DNA of 5,893 bases, from the NCBI GenBank assembly GCA_947573465.1, contig CANPET010000117.1, forward strand, positions 1 through 5,893, in the 5' to 3' direction. Below, piece by piece: positions 5,492 through 5,893 of this stretch; within the stretch, counting starts at the first letter, position 1; every line of letters begins with the position of its first letter. The notes below the pieces were generated by a model. It was given only the letters and a program-made list of their open reading frames with translations. It was not told where the DNA came from and searched no databases. The stretch comes from an uncultured Eubacterium sp. GTDB taxonomy: Bacteria > Bacillota > Clostridia > Lachnospirales > Lachnospiraceae. Position numbers and translations under genes: made by a program.

Positions 5492-5893
5492 TTAGTTTAC
5501 CTTATTCTTTTCCTTTGTATAGATTTTTCTTGCCAAATATACAAATGGTGTATCTGTCAGACTTGTCACAATAAATATTACATAACTGGAAATTATGATA
5601 CTAAATAAAGTTCTTATATCATATACTCCTAAAAATGCTCCAAAAGTGAACAACAGATTATTTAGAAACTGTGATATTAATGTCGAACCATTATTTCTCA
5701 ACCACAAAAACTTATCACGATTTCCAAATCTTTTTTCTGTAAATTCCCACCATTTATGATATGCCCACACATCAAATCGCTGTACAATTGCATATACTAT
5801 CATACTTGTAAGCATCAGTCTTGGCGTATTTGAAAAGATTGTTTTCATTGCCGGCATTGCAAAATCTGCACCTGCCGGTGTATATAAAAGCCA
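5492..5893 (-). CDS. VUT-family queuosine precursor transporter (YhhQ/YpdP type), C-terminal part
   Basis: The frame is open from the window edge to a TAA at 5494-5492, showing the last 133 residues of a family usually about 220-240 long; the start lies outside the window. The visible part begins WLLYTPAGADFAMPAMKTIF, in frame upstream of the internal Met at 5857, so that Met is not the true start. Three hydrophobic helices appear at about 24-45, 71-91 and 95-113 of the fragment. Family features are the TPR/QRFDVWAYHKWW segment, the RNNGSTLISQF block, and TDTPFVYLARKI near the end. Members import queuosine precursors (preQ0/preQ1 or queuine) across the cytoplasmic membrane for tRNA modification; E. 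coli YhhQ is the known case. Which precursor is used here cannot be told. Any preQ1 riboswitch would lie outside the window. Confidence 0.85.
   Translation of the reverse strand, partial: WLLYTPAGADFAMPAMKTIFSNTPRLMLTSMIVYAIVQRFDVWAYHKWWEFTEKRFGNRDKFLWLRNNGSTLISQFLNNLLFTFGAFLGVYDIRTLFSIIISSYVIFIVTSLTDTPFVYLARKIYTKEKNKVN

Noticed and set aside
5492..5857. Taking the Met at 5857 as the start of the VUT protein
   Set aside because: The frame stays open through 12 more codons to the window edge with family-like sequence, there is no ribosome-binding site before 5857, and the protein would lack about half its usual length.

Overview
The window reads as chromosomal DNA of a low-GC, strictly anaerobic Firmicute, most likely a Clostridia member of the Lachnospiraceae type. 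This is an inference from the AT-rich genes, strong GGAGG Shine-Dalgarno sites, an oxygen-sensitive ferredoxin-linked 2-oxoacid oxidoreductase, and the style of the accessory proteins. Every gene I can support is on the minus strand, so the biological order runs from high to low coordinates.

Layout in transcription order. (1) 5893-5492: the C-terminal part of a VUT-family membrane protein (YhhQ/YpdP type, queuosine-precursor transporter), cut by the window edge. (2) 5460-5396: a short intergenic region with a perfect 12-bp inverted repeat that contains a near-consensus sigma-A promoter (TTGACT, 16 bp, TATAAT), followed by a very strong ribosome-binding site. (3) 5395-3791: a 534-residue P-loop ATPase with a YYY/SKYI-type N-terminal domain, a coiled-coil linker, Walker A and B motifs, and a C-terminal nuclease-fold-like region whose usual catalytic lysine seems to be missing. 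(4) 3739-734: a complete four-subunit pyruvate:ferredoxin oxidoreductase operon, porC (gamma), porD (delta), porA (alpha), porB (beta). The genes overlap by 1 nt or are separated by 2 nt, and each downstream Shine-Dalgarno site lies inside the last codons of the gene before it. (5) 678-250: an unrecognised 142-residue protein with two membrane helices, probably the last gene of the operon. (6) 220-163: a textbook rho-independent terminator. (7) 135-1: a sigma-A promoter and the first 26 codons of a beta-ketoacyl-ACP synthase III (FabH), cut by the window edge.

Functionally, the Por complex converts pyruvate and CoA to acetyl-CoA, CO2 and reduced ferredoxin. Acetyl-CoA is the primer substrate of FabH, which follows in its own transcription unit. 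No clear terminator or strong promoter is visible between the ATPase and porC (51 nt), so the only strong promoter seen upstream of por is the one before the ATPase. The ATPase and its palindromic promoter are the least explained part of the window. I see no CRISPR array, tRNA, rRNA, insertion sequence or phage feature, and no convincing complete new defence system.
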